Numbered from the stretch's first letter, positions 7,686 to 15,720 are shown. The stretch is 17,598 nucleotides of DNA from an uncultured Treponema sp. (GCA_945833725.1 CAMAFU010000014.1:1-17598); one strand, 5' to 3'. Notes: generated from the sequence alone by a model not told the origin. Numbers and translations are program-made.

Positions 7686-7694
7686 TCTTGGGTT

Positions 7695-8327
7695 ATGGAA
7701 AAGAGAATTTTAGCACCATCGCTTCTTTCTGCTGATTTTGCAAACTTACGGGACGAACTGATATTCTGTAAGGACAACGGAGCTGGTTTTATTCACATAG
7801 ATGTTATGGACGGTCATTTTGTTCCTCAAATTTCTTATGGTCAGCCTGTTATAAAGTCTATAAGACAGCTTACGGATCTTCCGTTTGATGTTCATCTTAT
7901 GGTAGAAAGGCCGGAAGAAATGGTGGATTCGTTTATTTCCTCCGGTGCAGACTGGATTACTTTTCATTACGAATCTGCTGTTCACATTGACAGGCTTTGT
8001 AACCATATTCACAATGCCGGAAAAAAATGCGGAATTTCCATTGTTCCGTCTACGCCTGTTTCTTGTCTTGAGCAAATTCTTCCTCTGGTGGATCTTGTTC
8101 TTGTTATGACTGTAAATCCCGGATTCGGCGGTCAAAAACTTATTCCGTATTGTCTGGAAAAGGTCCGCTGTCTTCAGAAAATAAAAAAAGAAAAAAATCT
8201 TGATTATCTTGTGTCTGTTGACGGTGGTGTTTGTGGCGAAAATTTAAGTGATGTGCTTGATTCCGGCTGCGATATTGTTGTTTCCGGATCGGCATTTTTT
8301 AATGGAAAATTGAACTGGAGGGGATAA
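7695..8327 (+). CDS. rpe: Ribulose-phosphate 3-epimerase
   Basis: 210 aa, close to the usual ~220. The enzyme interconverts ribulose 5-phosphate and xylulose 5-phosphate in the non-oxidative pentose phosphate pathway, in the cytoplasm. The TIM-barrel hallmarks are all present: ILAPSLLSADFANL (5-18), FIHIDVMDGHFVP (32-44) with metal ligands His34 and Asp36, FDVHLM (64-69) with His67, MTVNPGFGGQ (138-147), VDGGV (175-179) with the catalytic Asp176, and GSAFF (198-202). The start at 7695 gives the family N-terminus; longer readings add a non-conserved extension. No Shine-Dalgarno sequence precedes it. The gene is followed after 5 nt by an exported protein, so it probably heads an operon of otherwise unassigned genes. 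Confidence 0.95.
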   Translation: MEKRILAPSLLSADFANLRDELIFCKDNGAGFIHIDVMDGHFVPQISYGQPVIKSIRQLTDLPFDVHLMVERPEEMVDSFISSGADWITFHYESAVHIDRLCNHIHNAGKKCGISIVPSTPVSCLEQILPLVDLVLVMTVNPGFGGQKLIPYCLEKVRCLQKIKKEKNLDYLVSVDGGVCGENLSDVLDSGCDIVVSGSAFFNGKLNWRG

Positions 8328-8332
8328 GTTTT

Positions 8333-9337
8333 ATGAAGTATGTTTCCAGAAAATTTTTCAGGCTGTCGTTTTTTGTTTTTGTGATGCCGTTCTTTTTTGT
8401 GTCCGGCCTTTTTGCAGATGGAAAATATTCCTTTGATCAGGAACAGGGGTTTGAATCTTACAGAAAAAACAACTGGACTGATGCAATGTTTTTTTTGCGT
8501 AAGGCTGTTGCTTCTCCTTCCGGTTATGATGCTGAAACTCTTTACATGCTTGTTATGAGCGAAATGAACGGAGGAGAATATATGCAAGCTCTTCAGGATG
8601 CTTCCCTGTTCCTTCAAAAATTTCCTGATTCTTTTTATGTGCCTTATATGCAGTTTCAGAAAGGAAAAGCTCTTCATCTTCTAAATCGTAATGAGGAGGC
8701 TGTTCTTGTTTTAAGCGATTTTTGCCATCAGAATCAGGATAGTGAACTTTATCCTTCTGCCCTTTACTGGATTGCAGAATGTTTTTACGAAGAATATAAC
8801 TTTGAGTCGGCTCGTTCCCTGTATGAGAGGATTGCCGGTGATTTTCCAGAATGCAGCAGGGCTGTTGATTCAAAATACAGAATCGAAATGATTGCCCAGC
8901 GGCAGAGGGAGGAAAAACTTGTTTACCTTCTGAAAGTTACCGGAGAAGAAAATATTGCTGCAAGGGAAGAATATGAACGACAACTTAAACTGCTGCAGAC
9001 GGAAGATAAACTGGGCTTAAAAAAGGCTTTGTCTGATGCTGAAGATAAAATTTCTTCTCTGGAAGAACAGCTTGCCTTGGAAAAAAAGCATAATGAACAG
9101 TTGTCTTCAAAAAATTCAGAACTGGAAGTAAAAAACAAAAATCTTGAAACTTCATCTTCCGGTAAGGAAAATCAGAATGTATCAGGGCAGAAACACGAAG
9201 ACGAACAGGATTATCCTCTTTCTGTCTATACTTCTGGTTATTCATCTCAGATTTACGATTCTGAAGTTGAGGCTCTAAAGAGGAAGGCCCGGCAGCTTCA
9301 GTATCTTCTTGACCAGCAGCGGAATGAGGAGAAATAA
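8333..9337 (+). CDS. Exported TPR and coiled-coil protein (YbgF/CpoB- or BamD-like layout)
   Basis: 334 aa. Residues 1-28 form a signal peptide: basic start, hydrophobic run FFVFVMPFFFVSGLFA, and likely cleavage before Asp29. Residues 34-180 are helical repeats of tetratricopeptide type. Examples are MQALQDASLFLQKFPDS (84-100), KGKALHLLNRNEEAVLVL (110-127) and ALYWIAECFYEEYNFESA (143-160), followed by LYERIAGDFPE. A charged coiled coil covers about 185-275, and a second short one ends the protein at 310-333. The layout recalls periplasmic envelope proteins such as YbgF/CpoB, but with the coiled coil after the repeats rather than before them, so no symbol is given. GGAGGGG (8317-8323), inside the end of rpe, serves as ribosome binding site and implies translational coupling. 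Confidence 0.85.
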   Translation: MKYVSRKFFRLSFFVFVMPFFFVSGLFADGKYSFDQEQGFESYRKNNWTDAMFFLRKAVASPSGYDAETLYMLVMSEMNGGEYMQALQDASLFLQKFPDSFYVPYMQFQKGKALHLLNRNEEAVLVLSDFCHQNQDSELYPSALYWIAECFYEEYNFESARSLYERIAGDFPECSRAVDSKYRIEMIAQRQREEKLVYLLKVTGEENIAAREEYERQLKLLQTEDKLGLKKALSDAEDKISSLEEQLALEKKHNEQLSSKNSELEVKNKNLETSSSGKENQNVSGQKHEDEQDYPLSVYTSGYSSQIYDSEVEALKRKARQLQYLLDQQRNEEK

Positions 9338-9340
9338 TTT

Positions 9341-10702
9341 ATGAAAAAAAAATCGGTATTGTTTTTTCTGGCTGGAACTGTTTTTCTTTTTTCTGGAGGC
9401 GATTTTTTTTCTGAGTCCGGGAATAAAAATTCAGAAGCCGGTGTCTCTATAGAAAAAAATCCTCTTTTGGAACTTGACGAAGATAAAACTGCAGAAGAAA
9501 TGGCTTTGGAATATGCTCAGTCGAAAGTAAAAGATGCAGAAGAAAAAACTAAAACTCAGCTTGAAGAACTTGAGCTTAAAGCAAAAATAAAGGAAGCGGA
9601 AAAAGCTGCAAAGGAAAAACTTAAAGAAAAAACCGATTCTCATCTGGGTGTGGTTTATATTCCCGAAAAAAAACTTGATGTAAATGCCGGAAAAATCCGT
9701 CTTTCCCTGCGGGGAGGAAATACAAGTTCTTTCAATGTCTATGCCAAAGGTGAATCTAAAACGGAAACGGCACTTTTTTCCAGTTATGACAGTTCCCGTT
9801 CAACTTTTTTTATGGCTAATGTTAATGGAGTTCCATTCCGCCTGAATAAAGATGCCGGTGTGGTAAAAGAATTGCGCAGGCTTGCTTCTGGAGCTCAGCT
9901 GGCATACATCATAGAAAAAAAGGCTCAGATTGTTCTTGATTTTGTTCCAGTTGCCTCTGTTTTGGGAACACCGGAAGATATGGTAAGGGTAACTGTTTAT
10001 TCAACGAACATTTCTGATTCCGTTTACGAAGAAATCGAAATTAAGGCTGTTTTTGACACAATTCTTGGAGAAGGTACGGACTGTCATTTTGCAACATCAT
10101 CCGGATTAAAAATTAACGGAGAAATGCAGTTTGATTCCTTCAAAAAAGAAAGGAGTATATTTTCCGGCAACGGTAATGTTTCGCTTCAGATTATTCTGGA
10201 CGGAAAAGCCGTTACTCCTGTTGAGAAAGTTTCTTTTGCCAATAGAAATGTTTTAATGAATTCGCCGTGGATTCCCGTAATTGCCACCGGTAAAAGTTTT
10301 AATTCTGTTCTTGCCTATAATAACTCTGCCGTTGCAGTAAACTGGCCTGTTCATAAACTTAAACCCGGCGAAACGGGAACTATAGTATTTTATATTGCCT
10401 GTGGAACAGATAAAATGCTTCCTAACGGACTTTTCTTTGTTGATGCACTGGAAAAATCTCCTCAATCTGAGGGGATAAGCATTGAAAGTGTAAAAAAAGA
10501 GGAACTGGAAGTTAAGAAACCAGAGGTTGATTTTATTATTCCTCCTGTTGATGATTATCAGCTTAATCCTGAATATATCCAGAATTTAATAAACAGAATA
10601 AATTCCCTTCAGTCTAATCCTGAATTTGTTGACAGAAACGAAATAAAACAGCTTAATGCAGAACTTGATGCAATAATGAAGAAAATAAGGCAGCGGCAGT
10701 AG
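9341..10702 (+). CDS. Exported beta-rich protein of unknown function
   Basis: 453 aa; family not recognised. The N-terminus is a signal sequence (MKKK then SVLFFLAGTVFLF), with no clear A-x-A site and no lipobox cysteine, so it may be cleaved atypically or stay anchored. Residues about 50-97 are a Lys/Glu-rich coiled coil. Residues about 115-365 alternate hydrophobic and polar residues as in beta sandwiches, including VTVYSTNISD (217-226), IKAVFDTILGEG (234-245), FANRNVLMNSPW (299-310) and a Gly-rich turn PGETGTIVFYIAC (342-354). The C-terminal segment 405-450 is helical. There is no catalytic signature. The gene starts 3 nt after the upstream stop with an AGGAG site, and abuts the downstream gene with no gap, so the three are co-translated and probably act together in the envelope. 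Confidence 0.8.
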   Translation: MKKKSVLFFLAGTVFLFSGGDFFSESGNKNSEAGVSIEKNPLLELDEDKTAEEMALEYAQSKVKDAEEKTKTQLEELELKAKIKEAEKAAKEKLKEKTDSHLGVVYIPEKKLDVNAGKIRLSLRGGNTSSFNVYAKGESKTETALFSSYDSSRSTFFMANVNGVPFRLNKDAGVVKELRRLASGAQLAYIIEKKAQIVLDFVPVASVLGTPEDMVRVTVYSTNISDSVYEEIEIKAVFDTILGEGTDCHFATSSGLKINGEMQFDSFKKERSIFSGNGNVSLQIILDGKAVTPVEKVSFANRNVLMNSPWIPVIATGKSFNSVLAYNNSAVAVNWPVHKLKPGETGTIVFYIACGTDKMLPNGLFFVDALEKSPQSEGISIESVKKEELEVKKPEVDFIIPPVDDYQLNPEYIQNLINRINSLQSNPEFVDRNEIKQLNAELDAIMKKIRQRQ

Positions 10703-11797
10703 ATGAGCAAATCCAGACTGGAAATTGCCCGTTCCTATATAAAACGGGGAAAGTATCAAAAAGCAATAATCGTTCTCGAAAATGCCAGGGAAGTATACCG
10801 CAACAGTTTTGAATATTACCTTCTGTTCGGTATTGCAGAACTTTATGCAGGTGTTCCCGGATATGCAAAAACTTATTTTGCCGAAGCCAGAAAAATTAAA
10901 ATCAACAGCGTTGATTTAAATCTTGGTCTTGCGGCTGTGTATCTTTTTGAAGACCGGATTGACCGGAGCGTAAATTATTATCTGGAAGTTTTGCATCTTG
11001 ATCCTGAAAACAGACAGGCTGCTGCAGCTCTTGAGTTCATAAAAAAAGACGGAAAGCGGGAGTCTGTTCTTACTATGTTTGATACTGGCAAAATACGGAA
11101 ATTTTTTCCGCAGGTAAAATGCGGAGGCGGAAAAACGGCTGGAGTAATTCTTGCAGCTTTGGCCGGTGCAGTTTTAGGGCTTTTACTTTTTTTCAATCTC
11201 CGAAATTCAATGGAACTTGGTAGCCGTTTACAGAATTACAGTGATGTAGTCCTCTCAAAAGAAGAAAAAAAATCGCCCCAGCAGGCAGATCTTTCTTCGT
11301 CTTCCTTTAAGTATATTTTTTCAGATAAGGCTATAGTTCAGATTTACGAAAAGGCTGTTTCATATTTTAACGATTATAGGGACAATATGGCTCAGATTGA
11401 AGTAAACAGACTTTTGAATTCTAATGCTTCAACTGCCATCAAAAAGAAAGCTTTGCTTTTGGAATCGTACTTTGAAAAAAAAGATTTTGACAGTTTAACT
11501 GACAATTTTGAATATTCCCTTGTTGAAAAAGAACCGGAGCTTTTTAGAAACTGCTGGGTTGTCTGGTCCGGTAAAATTGCCAATGTTCAGGTTGAAAATG
11601 AAAGTTTTTTCTGTGATTTGCTTGTGGGAGACGATAATCTGGAAAAACTTGAAGGCGTAGTTCCTGTAACTTTTAGCACGGTTCCTCAAATTGAAGGTGG
11701 AAGACCTGTAAAAATTCTCGGTAAAGTTGAAGTAACTGACGGGAAAATACTTCTTTCTGGAAGAAGCGTTTATCAGCCTTTGAGAAAATCAAAATAA
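10703..11797 (+). CDS. Membrane-anchored TPR protein with extracytoplasmic C-terminal domain
   Basis: 364 aa; function unknown. Residues 6-115 contain TPR units, such as ARSYIKRGKYQKAIIVLENA (9-28) and LNLGLAAVYLFEDRIDRSVN (72-91), followed by YYLEVLHLDPENRQ. A basic segment (KIRKFFPQVKCGGGK, 130-144) precedes one hydrophobic span at about 146-164. This places the repeats in the cytoplasm and residues 165-364 outside the membrane. The outer part is helical to about 285 and then beta-rich (GKIANVQVENESFFCDLLVG, and PVKILGKVEVTDGKILLSGR near the end), which suggests a small OB-like barrel; that is inference. The start ATG directly follows the TAG of the previous gene. After the stop the DNA is AT-only with T runs but has no GC-rich stem, so termination before recA is uncertain. 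Confidence 0.83.
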   Translation: MSKSRLEIARSYIKRGKYQKAIIVLENAREVYRNSFEYYLLFGIAELYAGVPGYAKTYFAEARKIKINSVDLNLGLAAVYLFEDRIDRSVNYYLEVLHLDPENRQAAAALEFIKKDGKRESVLTMFDTGKIRKFFPQVKCGGGKTAGVILAALAGAVLGLLLFFNLRNSMELGSRLQNYSDVVLSKEEKKSPQQADLSSSSFKYIFSDKAIVQIYEKAVSYFNDYRDNMAQIEVNRLLNSNASTAIKKKALLLESYFEKKDFDSLTDNFEYSLVEKEPELFRNCWVVWSGKIANVQVENESFFCDLLVGDDNLEKLEGVVPVTFSTVPQIEGGRPVKILGKVEVTDGKILLSGRSVYQPLRKSK

Positions 11798-11869
11798 AAT
11801 TTTTTGTTTTTTTTGTAAAAATAGGTTTAAAAATGTCTGAAAATGATTTTTTGCGAATATATATATAGT

Positions 11870-11875
11870 GGGAGG
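11870..11875 (+). promoter_or_regulatory. Ribosome binding site supporting a GTG start for recA
   Basis: GGGAGG lies 9 nt before GTG 11885. The next start, ATG 11894, would be 18 nt from this site and has only a weak AAGG nearby, so GTG is preferred. Confidence 0.6.
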
Positions 11876-11884
11876 TAATTTAAG

Positions 11885-13060
11885 GTGGCAAAAATGAGTG
11901 AAATTAAACCTCCGGCAGATATGTCGGAAAAACTGAAGGCGCTGGAGGCTGCTCGTCTTCAAATTGAAAAACAGTTTGGTGCCGGTGCATTAATGAAACT
12001 GGGTTCCCAGCCGGATGCTCAGGGAGTTGAAGTAATTCCTTCCGGTTCAATACTTTTGGATGAAGCATTAGGTGTAGGCGGATACCCTCGCGGAAGAATA
12101 ATCGAAATGTATGGACCTGAAAGTTCCGGTAAAACCACTCTTGCTCTTCATGCAATTGCTGAGGCACAAAAACTTGGCGGTATTGCTGCGTTTGTGGATG
12201 CTGAGCATGCTCTGGATCCTATTTATGCAAAAAATCTCGGCGTAAATATTGATGAACTTTGGGTTTCTCAGCCGGATACAGGGGAACAGGCTCTTGAAAT
12301 TACAGAAAATCTTGTTCGTTCCGGTGCGGTTGATATTATTGTTGTGGATTCAGTTGCAGCCCTTACACCTCAAAAAGAAATTGAGGGGGACATGGGCGAT
12401 GCTATGATGGGACTTCAGGCAAGGTTAATGAGTCAGGCTTTAAGAAAATTAACGGCCATTGTTAATAAAAGCAAATGTACTATAGTTTTCATTAACCAGA
12501 TACGCATGAAAATTGGCGTAATGTTCGGAAATCCTGAAACTACTACCGGTGGTAATGCATTAAAATTTTATTCTTCCGTGCGTCTGGAAATTCGCCGTAT
12601 TGAGTCCATTGATGGAAAGGGTGATGAAGATGCTGTCGGAAACAGAGTAAGAGTAAAGGTTGTAAAAAATAAGGTTGCCCCGCCTTTCAGAAAAGTTGAA
12701 CTGGACATATATTTCGGAAAGGGAATATCTGCAACTGCATCTTTGCTTGACTCTGCTGTAAAGCATGGGTTTATTGACAAAAGGGGAGCCTGGTATACCC
12801 GTGGAGAAGAAAAAGTCGGCCAGGGAAAAGAAAATGCTATTTCTTTCCTTGAACAGAATGCTGACTATGCCCGACAGATTGAGTCTCAAATACGAAGTGA
12901 ACTTTTTCCGGGACAGGTATTAAAAAATAAAGAGGGTGTACCTGTTTATCCTGAGCAGTCCAATGCTGCAAAAGTTGCCGGAACAAAATCTCAGGAAAAG
13001 GCTAAAGCTGAACCTGCTGCAGAAAGTTCCATGCCTTCTGCAAAGGATGCACTTTTTTAA
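11885..13060 (+). CDS. recA: Recombinase A
   Basis: 391 aa. RecA forms filaments on single-stranded DNA and drives homologous recombination and the DNA-damage response. Visible are Walker A GPESSGKTT (77-85), FVDAEHALDP (103-112), Walker B IIVVDSVAAL (151-160), loop L1 around PQKEIEGDMGDAMMGLQARL (162-181), loop L2 around RMKIGVMFGNPETTTGGNAL (207-226), and KVAPPFRKVELDIYFGKGIS further on. The C-terminal tail is Ala/Lys/Glu-rich and ends in DALF, as is common. The start is GTG with a 9-nt spacing to GGGAGG. In the 87-nt gap before it I see an AT-rich -10-like run (TATATATATAG) but no good -35 box, and no LexA-type operator (neither CGAAC-N4-GTTCG nor TTTG-N5-CAAA). Damage control of this recA is therefore not evident. 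folK starts 1 nt after the stop codon. Confidence 0.98.
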   Translation: MAKMSEIKPPADMSEKLKALEAARLQIEKQFGAGALMKLGSQPDAQGVEVIPSGSILLDEALGVGGYPRGRIIEMYGPESSGKTTLALHAIAEAQKLGGIAAFVDAEHALDPIYAKNLGVNIDELWVSQPDTGEQALEITENLVRSGAVDIIVVDSVAALTPQKEIEGDMGDAMMGLQARLMSQALRKLTAIVNKSKCTIVFINQIRMKIGVMFGNPETTTGGNALKFYSSVRLEIRRIESIDGKGDEDAVGNRVRVKVVKNKVAPPFRKVELDIYFGKGISATASLLDSAVKHGFIDKRGAWYTRGEEKVGQGKENAISFLEQNADYARQIESQIRSELFPGQVLKNKEGVPVYPEQSNAAKVAGTKSQEKAKAEPAAESSMPSAKDALF

Positions 13061-13061
13061 A

Positions 13062-13580
13062 ATGATTCCTGTTGTTTTAGGAATTGGTTCCAACAGAGAA
13101 TGGAATAAAATGAGCAGCCTTCAACTGATGGAAAATGCATGTCGTCAGCTGAAGGTATTCCTTTCAGATTTTAAAATTTCCTCTGTATACAAAACAAAGC
13201 CCATGTATTACGAAAATCAGAATGATTTTTACAATATGGTTGTTTCGGGTTTTGTTACAGAAGATATTTCTCCTCAAATTTTGCTCGAAAAAATTCACAA
13301 AATTGAAGAATCTTTGGGCCGTAACCGCAGTAAAGAAATACGCAACGGTCCAAGATCCATAGACATCGATATAGAATTTTTTGGAACAATGTCTGTAAAT
13401 GAAAAGGATTTGCAGATTCCCCACCCAAAATTAAAAGAAAGGGCATTTGTGCTTGTTCCTTTACTTGAGATTTTAGATGAAAATGCCGATTTTATAAAAA
13501 GGGAGTATCTTCTCGGTTTGCTGAAAACTACAGGAGACTCTGGTATTGAAAAAATTTTTTCTACCGTTAATTTTTCTTGA
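13062..13580 (+). CDS. folK: 2-amino-4-hydroxy-6-hydroxymethyldihydropteridine pyrophosphokinase
   Basis: 172 aa, a normal HPPK length. The enzyme transfers pyrophosphate from ATP to 6-hydroxymethyl-7,8-dihydropterin in folate synthesis. Visible are LGIGSN (6-11), SSVYKTKP (40-47), NDFYNMV (54-60), the family signature GRNRSKEIRNGPRSIDIDI (86-104) with the two metal-binding aspartates in its last part, and IPHPKLKERAFVLVPLLEI (119-137). The ATG begins one base after the recA stop and there is no good ribosome binding site. Translation probably depends on ribosomes finishing recA. No folP, folB or folE is adjacent; the gene is embedded between recombination and chromosome-segregation genes. 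Confidence 0.93.
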   Translation: MIPVVLGIGSNREWNKMSSLQLMENACRQLKVFLSDFKISSVYKTKPMYYENQNDFYNMVVSGFVTEDISPQILLEKIHKIEESLGRNRSKEIRNGPRSIDIDIEFFGTMSVNEKDLQIPHPKLKERAFVLVPLLEILDENADFIKREYLLGLLKTTGDSGIEKIFSTVNFS

Positions 13581-13594
13581 AAAAGAGGCATAAA

Positions 13595-14392
13595 ATGGCA
13601 GAGCAGGATAAAATTTCAGATAAAAACGAAGTTTTTGCAGCGGAAAATCAGGATGCAAGGTTAAATTCCCGTAAGTACACGGCCGGCCAGTTTGAAGGCC
13701 CTTTGGATTTGTTATGGGCACTTATCCGGGAAAATAAAATAAATATTCATGACATTCCCATTGCACAGATTACGGAGCAATTTTTAGAGTATCTGGATTA
13801 TGCTGCTCAAGTTGATTTAGGTGATTTATCTGAATTTTACAATATGGCAGCAAGACTTGTTTACATAAAAAGTAAAATGATGCTCCCTGTAGAAATAAAA
13901 GGTGATGATGAACTGGATTTTGATGATCCCCGTGAGGAACTTGTTGAAAAACTTATTGAATATCAGAAGTTTAAAAAATTATCGTCCCTCATGGAAGAAA
14001 AAGAAGACGAAAGCGAATGGAATTTTGAAAGAAAAAAAATACAGCGAATACTTCCCTTTGAAGATGAAAATATGTGGGAAACAGTTGATACATGGGATTT
14101 ATTGCAGCAGATGCAGAAAATATTTCAGAACCTCATTTCTTCCTATTCTGACAGTAAAATAATTGACATGTATGAAGAAATTTCTGTAAATGAAAAAATT
14201 ACCTTAATGCGGGAACTTCTTGAAGAAAAAAATGAGTGCTTTTTTACAGATCTTATTGTTCGAAAAGGCAATGTTCTTGATGTAATATGTGCCTTTATGG
14301 CATTGTTAGAAGCCGTAAAATTTAAAATGGCAACTATCATGCAGAACAGAATGTTCGGTGATATAAAAATATGCAGGATTGATGCCGCATAA
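13595..14392 (+). CDS. scpA: Segregation and condensation protein A (kleisin)
   Basis: 265 aa. ScpA is the kleisin that bridges the two SMC heads and binds ScpB. The hallmark N-terminal block is present: QFEGPLDLLWALIRENKINI (32-51), HDIPIAQITEQFLEYL (52-67), then LVYIKSKMMLP (88-98). An acidic stretch, DDELDFDDPREELVEKLIEY (104-123), follows. The C-terminal winged helix, which contacts the SMC head, covers about 190-265. The start is ATG 13595 because AAAGAGG lies 6 nt upstream; a TTG start overlapping the folK stop lacks this. A 20-nt gap separates it from scpB. Its SMC partner lies about 11 kb away on the other strand. Confidence 0.95.
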   Translation: MAEQDKISDKNEVFAAENQDARLNSRKYTAGQFEGPLDLLWALIRENKINIHDIPIAQITEQFLEYLDYAAQVDLGDLSEFYNMAARLVYIKSKMMLPVEIKGDDELDFDDPREELVEKLIEYQKFKKLSSLMEEKEDESEWNFERKKIQRILPFEDENMWETVDTWDLLQQMQKIFQNLISSYSDSKIIDMYEEISVNEKITLMRELLEEKNECFFTDLIVRKGNVLDVICAFMALLEAVKFKMATIMQNRMFGDIKICRIDAA

Positions 14393-14412
14393 AAAACAGG
14401 AAAAATATAAAA

Positions 14413-14958
14413 ATGGAAGTAAATCTGGAAAAAGAAACAGGGTTAGTGGAAGCAGTCCTTTTTTTGGACAGTGAGCCATTAAATGTTGATGCAATAGCTA
14501 GAATTTCCCAGCTGGCTCCGCAGGTAGTCGAGCAGTGTCTTGAAGGTCTTAAAGAAAAGTATTTGCAGGAAAACAGCGGAATTGAACTTTCCCTTATTAC
14601 AGGCGGATGGACACTGACTCCTAAAAAAGAATATTGGGATGTGCTTAAAGAAAGGTACGGAAATAAAAATGCCGGAAAATTAAGCCGATCTGCAATGGAA
14701 GTCCTTTCAATAATCGCATATAAACAGCCTGTTACAAGAGCCGAAATTGAAGCAATACGGGGAGTACCTCCGGATAATATGATACGACTTTTACAGGAGC
14801 GTCAGTTAATAAAAGAAGTTGGAAGAAAAGACGGCCCTGGACGCCCTGTTCAGTTTGGAACTACAAAAGATTTTCTTAAATTTTTCGGTCTTAATTCCAT
14901 AGCAGAACTGCCGCAACTTGATGAAAAAGAATCAGAGAGGTTTGAACTTGCCCGTTAA
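14413..14958 (+). CDS. scpB: Segregation and condensation protein B
   Basis: 181 aa, typical length. ScpB dimerises and binds ScpA in the SMC-ScpAB complex. The protein consists of two winged-helix domains. EAVLFLDSEPLNVDAIA (13-29) starts the first. The second holds the conserved LSRSAMEVLSIIAYKQPVTR (90-109), AEIEAIRG (110-117) and VGRKDGPGRPVQFGTT (136-151), ending with FLKFFGLNSIAELP (154-167). AGGA lies 11 nt before the ATG. The 3' end contains an AGAGG that could serve the next gene, and a possible TTG start of that gene overlaps scpB by 11 nt. Confidence 0.96.
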   Translation: MEVNLEKETGLVEAVLFLDSEPLNVDAIARISQLAPQVVEQCLEGLKEKYLQENSGIELSLITGGWTLTPKKEYWDVLKERYGNKNAGKLSRSAMEVLSIIAYKQPVTRAEIEAIRGVPPDNMIRLLQERQLIKEVGRKDGPGRPVQFGTTKDFLKFFGLNSIAELPQLDEKESERFELAR

Positions 14959-14977
14959 TTCTATTGTTAATGCCGAA

Positions 14978-15694
14978 ATGGAAAATAAATCTGTGCGGCT
15001 TCAGGTTTATCTTGCTCGTTGTGGAGTTGCAAGCCGGCGTTCCTGCGAAAAATTAATAAGTGAGGGGCGGGTATGTGTAAACGGCATCGTTGTTACAGAG
15101 CCTGGATCAAAGGTTACTGGTGGTGATACGGTCAGTTTTGACGGTAAAGTTCTTTCTCCTGAAGAAAAAAAACTTTATGTTCTTCTAAATAAACCTGAAG
15201 GCTTTGTATGCTCTCAAAAAGATGAAAAATCTCGCCCTGTTGCGTTGGATTTGCTTAAGGATAAATATCCTTTTCGTCTTTATAATGTAGGTCGTCTTGA
15301 TATGTACAGCCGCGGTGCAATAATTTTTACGAATGACGGCGATTTTGCTGCAAAATTAAGTCATCCATCCAGTGAAATTGAAAAAGAATATCTTGTTGAA
15401 ACGAGCTATCCGTTGCCTGAAGGTCTGGCAGAAAAATTTACAAAAGGTGTCAGAGTAGAAGGTGTTTTTTACAGGGCAAAACAGGCAAAAGTCATAAATT
15501 CGCATAAGATGAGTATTGTGCTTGTAGAGGGAAAAAACAGGGAAATAAGGCGGGTCTTTAAGGATTTTGGTGCAGCCATACGGAGTTTAAAGCGTGTTCG
15601 TATAGGAAACCTTCTTCTGGGAAATTTAAAAGAAGGAGAGTCGAGGGAACTTACTAAAGTTGAAGTTGAAAATCTTTTGAAAATATGTAAATAA
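14978..15694 (+). CDS. rluB: RsuA/RluB-family rRNA pseudouridine synthase
   Basis: 238 aa. This family converts one uridine in 16S or 23S rRNA to pseudouridine. An S4 RNA-binding domain (LQVYLARCGVASRRSCEKLI, 8-27, then GRVCVNG) precedes the catalytic domain with LLNKPEGFVCS (69-79), GRLDMYSRGAIIFTNDGDF (105-123) containing the catalytic Asp108, KEYLVET (136-142), and a GKNREIRRVF motif near the C-terminus. Position after scpA-scpB matches the scpA-scpB-rluB order common in bacteria, so RluB is favoured over RsuA. The start is ambiguous. ATG 14978 gives the usual family N-terminus but has no ribosome binding site. TTG 14948 is preceded 7 nt upstream by AGAGG, adds 10 residues and overlaps scpB. 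Confidence 0.9.
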   Translation: MENKSVRLQVYLARCGVASRRSCEKLISEGRVCVNGIVVTEPGSKVTGGDTVSFDGKVLSPEEKKLYVLLNKPEGFVCSQKDEKSRPVALDLLKDKYPFRLYNVGRLDMYSRGAIIFTNDGDFAAKLSHPSSEIEKEYLVETSYPLPEGLAEKFTKGVRVEGVFYRAKQAKVINSHKMSIVLVEGKNREIRRVFKDFGAAIRSLKRVRIGNLLLGNLKEGESRELTKVEVENLLKICK

Positions 15695-15697
15695 TTC

Positions 15698-15720
15698 TGC
15701 GGAAAACGCATTGTTTTTTG
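15698..15720 (+). terminator. Weak rho-independent terminator after rluB
   Basis: TGCG-GAAAA-CGCA followed by TTGTTTTTTG. The stem is only 4 bp but the T run and its position 3 nt after the rluB stop fit a terminator. Partial read-through into cmk-rpsA is likely. Confidence 0.4.

Noticed and set aside
7370..7694. Divergent strand switch as a replication origin
   Set aside because: No cluster of TTATCCACA-type DnaA boxes, no AT-rich unwinding repeats, and no dnaA, dnaN or gyrase genes nearby.
11798..11884. SOS/LexA operator before recA
   Set aside because: Neither CGAAC-N4-GTTCG nor TTTG-N5-CAAA is present. The AT dinucleotide run is better explained as a -10-like region.
12936..13061. N-terminal extension of folK reaching back into recA
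   Set aside because: The extra residues are recA read in another frame, and the family N-terminus (VVLGIGSN) begins right after ATG 13062.
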